Source of the DNA: Bathynomus jamesi
Taxonomy: Eukaryota; Arthropoda; Malacostraca; Isopoda; Cirolanidae
Length of the DNA stretch: 64,000 nt
Reading direction: 5' to 3'
NCBI GenBank assembly: GCA_023014485.1
Contig: JAJOZX010001574.1
Span: 695,001 to 759,000 of the forward strand
Part shown: in pieces, positions 60,848-64,000 of the stretch
How the letters are laid out: the number at the start of each line of letters is the position of its first letter
Numbering within the stretch: the stretch's first letter is position 1
Position numbers and translations under genes: made by a program
Notes under the pieces: generated by a model
The model's input: only the letters and a program-made list of their open reading frames with translations
Databases searched by the model: none
Told to the model about the DNA's origin: nothing

Positions 60848-61065
60848 AACATTTGGATCAAATGTAGAATTCGGACCCCAGCCTTCTTTAGTTAGCTTTA
60901 TAAGGCTAACTAACGAAAATATCACAACCTAACCTAACCAATCGTTAGGTTAACTGTACGCCCTTGACGATTGGTTAGGTTAGGTCATGATATTTTCGTT
61001 AGTTAGCCTTATAAAGCTAACTAAAGAAGGCTGGGGTCCGAATTCTACATTTGATCCCAACATTT
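60848..61065. repeat. 218-bp palindrome of the GGTTAGGTTAAGT family
   Basis: Arms (AACATTTGGATCAAATGTAG, GGACCCCAGCCTTCTTTAGT, TATAAGGCTAACTAACG) pair almost perfectly from both ends to a centre near 60957. The longest member of the family. Non-coding. Confidence 0.92.
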
Positions 61066-61163
61066 TTCTCCCTGAAATCATACAAGAAATAGAGAGCATT
61101 AAATTTATTAGAAATATATTAATTAGAAGTTAAAACATTTATAATAAAAAGAAAACGGAGCAA

Positions 61164-61370
61164 GTGTAGTTTACGTCCCCCTGTGGTGCCTAGTGTAGTT
61201 TACGTCCCCCTGTGGTGCCTAGTGTAGTTTACGTCCCCCTGTGGTGCCTAGTGTAGTTTACGTCCCCCTGTGGTGCCTAGTGGAGTTTACGTTCCCCTAC
61301 ATTATCCAAGTTTAGTTTACGTTCCCCTTCATTATTCTAGTGTAGTTTGCGTTCCCCAACTTTGTCTGCT
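61164..61370. repeat. 29-bp tandem repeat
   Basis: Seven units with period 29 (GTGTAGTTTACGTCCCCCTG then TGGTGCCTA). The first four are identical or nearly so and the last three diverge. Two further units lie at 62411-62465, and an inverted one near 62473-62495. Confidence 0.95.
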
Positions 61371-61434
61371 TATACCTAATCAAATAAAACGTTAAACTAA
61401 CGAAAATATTACAAATTAACCTAACTAATCGTCA

Positions 61435-61435
<1 letters not shown>

Positions 61436-61476
<41 letters not shown>

Positions 61477-61485
61477 TATATATAT
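61436..61485. repeat. (TA)n microsatellite
   Basis: TA array at the left end of hAT H4. Confidence 0.97.
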
Positions 61486-62306
61486 TAGTGATGGATCGAG
61501 TGGTCGGTTTTTCACAACCGCGGTTGCGGTTGTGTTTGCGGTTGTCGATTTTTTTCCAACCGCGGTTGCGGTTGCGGTTATCATATACTAGGAAAAATGC
61601 GTAATTATTAACTGGATTTAGCCATAGTGCGATTTAGCCACACTTGGTACATAATATATACTAAATAGTATTTATTTAGTAAATACCTTATGTTGAACAC
61701 AAGTTTTGCAATACACCGCTACCGCTATTTGTGTGTTGCAAAACTTGTGTTCAACATAAGGTATTTACTAAATAAATACTATTTAAATGAAGTATATTCT
61801 AAACTTATATAGCTATTATGAAAGAATAGGTCAAATTAATTAAAACCATATTTTGCACTGTGTTACCAGGATGAGGGACGAGGACCCATCGCACTGTTCA
61901 TCCCACCTACCACTTTCCCCAGCCTCCACCCATTGGAAAGTTATGGATTATTATTCATTTGAAAACTGATGTCAAACTTAATGACAGGCAGTGTGAATTT
62001 GAATAAATATTTTTGCTGCATTTTCACCTTTCAAGCGGCAACGCCTCTCATCGTACAACGTTCCCGCTCCACTGAAGAGCTGCTCGCTTGGAATGCTACT
62101 TGAAGGGCAAGCAAGATATGTTCTTGCAATACAGCCAAGTTCTTTGTATTTTAGTTCGTTATCTTTCCACCACCTAAAATTAAAATTAACTAAGCTTTTA
62201 CAACCGCAACCGCACTTATGGAACGGCGGTTGCGGTTACGGTTGCGGTTGTGAATTTTTGTGCGGTTGTAGTGCGGTTGCGGTTGCGGTTATTCGATCCA
62301 TCACTA
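61486..62306 (-). mobile_element. hAT element H4 with GCGGTT subterminal arrays
   Basis: Ends TAGTGATGGATCGA and TCGATCCATCACTA, ATATATAT on both sides. Hexamer arrays GCGGTT (61517-61580 and 62205-62290) lie next to each end. A 60-bp inverted pair (AATACTATTTAGTAAATACC type) lies at about 61660-61790. Carries a transposase C-terminus on the minus strand. Confidence 0.9.
61985..62183 (-). pseudogene. hAT transposase C-terminus of H4
   Basis: Minus-strand frame reads WWKDNELKYKELGCIARTYL, then CPSSSIPSEQLFSGAG and RLKGENAAKI. This is the hAT dimerisation block, with EQ in place of the usual ER. All upstream coding sequence is missing. Confidence 0.85.
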
Positions 62307-62327
62307 ATATATATATATATATATATT

Positions 62328-62375
62328 GACGATTGGTTGGGTTAAGTCGTAATATTTTGGTTAGTTTTAACGTTT
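62328..62375. repeat. Fragment of the GGTTAGGTTAAGT family
   Basis: TTGACGATTGGTTGGGTTAA and GTCGTAATATTTTGGTTAG next to the H4 right TA array. The complementary part lies left of H4 (61385-61435), so H4 and its TA arrays may have split one palindrome. Confidence 0.75.
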
Positions 62376-62530
62376 TATTTGATGGATTCATTTAAAAAAT
62401 GTCTCCTAAAGATCCTAGTGTAGTTTACGTACCCCAACTTTGACCAAGTGTAGTTTGTGTCCCTTTTGCGTCAGGGGGACGTAAATTACACTTGTTCCAA
62501 AAAACAATAACAAACAAAAATAGCAAATCA

Positions 62531-62737
62531 TTACATTTGAAGTCGACGTTTTTGTCGTGAAAACCGATCAGTAACATTGTCTACGTTAATGCTAAGATTT
62601 TGATGGATGCGCATAAGGGCCAAACCAGTCAATCGTTTTTCCACCATAATACTACGAAGACGAATTTTCAGCCGTTTCATGCTGGAAAATGATCTTTCAC
62701 CGTTGAAGTTGATACTGGTCGAGTAAGCAGTATGCAT
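62531..62737 (-). pseudogene. hAT transposase C-terminus, H1 type
   Basis: Minus-strand frame with GERSFSSMKRLKIRLRSIM, then RLTGLALMRIHQNLSINVD and a basic end, like the protein of H1 (12752-13046). It is 68 residues. No TIRs were found around it. Confidence 0.8.
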
Positions 62738-62970
62738 CAGAAATTAAATAATTTTTTACAAAAGGATGCTAATACAAATTTATAATATACAGTAACGGAT
62801 AACCACGGTGGTTGCAACATGCATCACATACAATTTTCAAATTAAAACAATTATTTGAAAAGGGATAGATGCTCCCAACGAATAAGGCTAGCTTTACTAG
62901 ATTTTTGCGCTATATTAGGTTTGCGCTATATTAGGTTATGATTAGGTTAACTAACTTAAGTTAACCTAAC
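62738..62970. other. No recognisable gene
   Basis: AT-rich sequence with a 20-bp duplication (TTGCGCTATATTAGG at 62908 and 62928) and short GGTTAAC words. Confidence 0.5.
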
Positions 62971-62974
62971 CTAG

Positions 62975-63205
62975 GCTCGCTTTAAACCCTAAACACTGTC
63001 CCAAAGCTGGGTCCTATCTGCTCAGCTGTGTGAGGGAATCTATATTTTGGGGCCTATTTGCTAGTGACCCGTTGCCTGCGTTGAGCTTCCATCATGAAAA
63101 AGAAAAACTTCAGTATTTGTCATTTACCATTACTTATTCGAACAAGAGTAGATTTATATTTTCCCAAAAGAATGGCTTGTTCATCCACGGTCTGTGTGTA
63201 ACATA
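62975..63205 (+). repeat. FB unit, diverged single copy
   Basis: Follows the FB1 unit from GCTTTAAACCCTA through GTGACCCGTTGCC to CACGGTCTGTG, with more substitutions than the others. Confidence 0.85.
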
Positions 63206-63239
63206 AAAGTATCTCAGGGTACTAGTCTCAACTGTAGTA

Positions 63240-63244
63240 TATAC

Positions 63245-63298
<54 letters not shown>

Positions 63299-63303
63299 CG
63301 TGT
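63240..63303. repeat. (TA)n and (TG)n microsatellites
   Basis: TA then TG then a TGCGTG stretch directly before SINE1. Confidence 0.97.
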
Positions 63304-63304
63304 G

Positions 63305-63600
63305 GCGTGTGTGCCTCGGTGGTGTAATGGTTAGCGTCGCTGACTACGAATACATCGGCCCCGGGTCTCGTGACGGCAGCGGCGCGCAGCAAAACCCAGC
63401 TGTTCATCTTTGGTTTGCTTCCGCCCAAATTGTTCATTCTGATGAAGGTCAAGCTTTTCACCCCACCTTAGACCTACAGTTTAACGTGGAATCCGAACCA
63501 CGCCTGACCAGCAGCCCAGCGTCTTAACCACTAGGCCACCCAGGGTACCCATTTATCACCCAACCACTTTCTTTATTGTGTGGAAGGGTTAACCAAAGGT
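63305..63600. mobile_element. SINE1, chimeric copy 6
   Basis: 63308-63408 is the plus-strand head (A box GGTGTAATGGTTAGC). 63410-63597 is a minus-strand SINE1 from its tail (TGGTTTGCTTCCGCCCAAAT) to the joining region. The two inverted parts meet at about 63409. Confidence 0.88.
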
Positions 63601-64000
63601 TATATATATACTTACTTACTTACCTTAGGTGAGTTCGAACGACGGTTCAGGTTTTGCTTCGGGCGGAATCAAAACCAAAGTTAACCAAGGTATAGAATGT
63701 ATTACCTGTTCAGACTACTGGGTAAAAGAACATGGTCACGGACGAAAATTTACTCAAATGCTCGTTCGACCACTTCTCTATTTATGATTATATATAGCGG
63801 TCATATATCTACTAGGCCGGGTCGAAAAGGGGTCAAGGTCAAAATTTTGCTTAGGTACTATTGTGAGGTTGATCATTTTGTAATAGTAGTATCCACACCA
63901 AAAATCAAGGCTGTGGGACCTTCGCTAACCCCGCCTACCGATACTCACTTTTTTCCATATGAATTTGTATGGGAAATAGGCCAAAAATCGAAAATCGTAA
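63601..64000. other. No recognisable gene
   Basis: Short SINE1 tail-like words near 63655-63690 (CGGGCGGAATC, AACCAAGG), then unique sequence to the window end. Confidence 0.5.

Noticed and set aside
61164..61370. CRISPR-like array
   Set aside because: Direct tandem repeats without spacers in a eukaryotic transposon region.

Overview
This 64 kb window looks like an intergenic or heterochromatic stretch of a large AT-rich invertebrate genome, most likely an arthropod. I base that on piggyBac, Tc1, DD41D (rosa-type) mariner, hAT, Penelope-like (PLE) and CR1-like elements packed together, tRNA- and 5S-derived SINEs, short runs of the arthropod-type telomeric unit TTAGG, and dozens of long (TA)n arrays. 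The species cannot be named from the sequence. I found no convincing host gene. Almost everything readable is a mobile element or its relic.

Layout: 1-1858 a PLE relic with an inverted 5' arm and a hammerhead-like motif; 1869-2771 a mariner deletion derivative; 2831-3486 a long foldback; 4056-4730 a SINE plus LINE tail; 5310-7958 no recognisable gene; 7960-10435 a 5S SINE, a broken mariner, a PLE foldback and a tRNA SINE; 11152-13219 a MITE, a CACTA-like element and a hAT with exact 8-bp duplications; 14040-18710 a 5S SINE and a Ty3/gypsy-type element whose integrase precedes the reverse transcriptase; 19385-23580 SINEs, MITEs, a LINE 3' end and a hAT end; 23594-27134 a 3.5 kb element with about 390-420 bp terminal inverted repeats that encodes a FEN/XPG-like nuclease plus a CXC cysteine domain; 27150-27897 a PLE relic; 27960-31384 an element with an intact 745-codon DDE/CxxH transposase; 31399-35942 a hAT holding three nested elements, one of them an intact mariner; 36105-37940 LINE tails and SINEs; 38005-47150 an inverted PLE pair split by a piggyBac that carries a Tc1 in its intron; 47215-52400 a SINE, a second mariner derivative, a MITE and a CR1-like LINE; 52982-64000 foldbacks, a second LINE copy, more mariners (one long 350-codon ORF), a hAT with hexamer arrays, a tandem 29-mer and SINEs.

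The elements interlock. SINE1 ends in sequence shared with the 3' end of the CR1-like LINE, so that LINE is its probable retrotransposition partner. The DD41D derivatives have lost catalytic residues and would need a transposase such as the intact one at 32580-33629. The (TA)n arrays abut most element ends and act as landing sites for TA-targeting transposons. The observations most worth following are the nuclease element at 23594-27134, the hammerhead-like motifs shared by PLE-type repeats at eight places, and the INT-before-RT retrotransposon.
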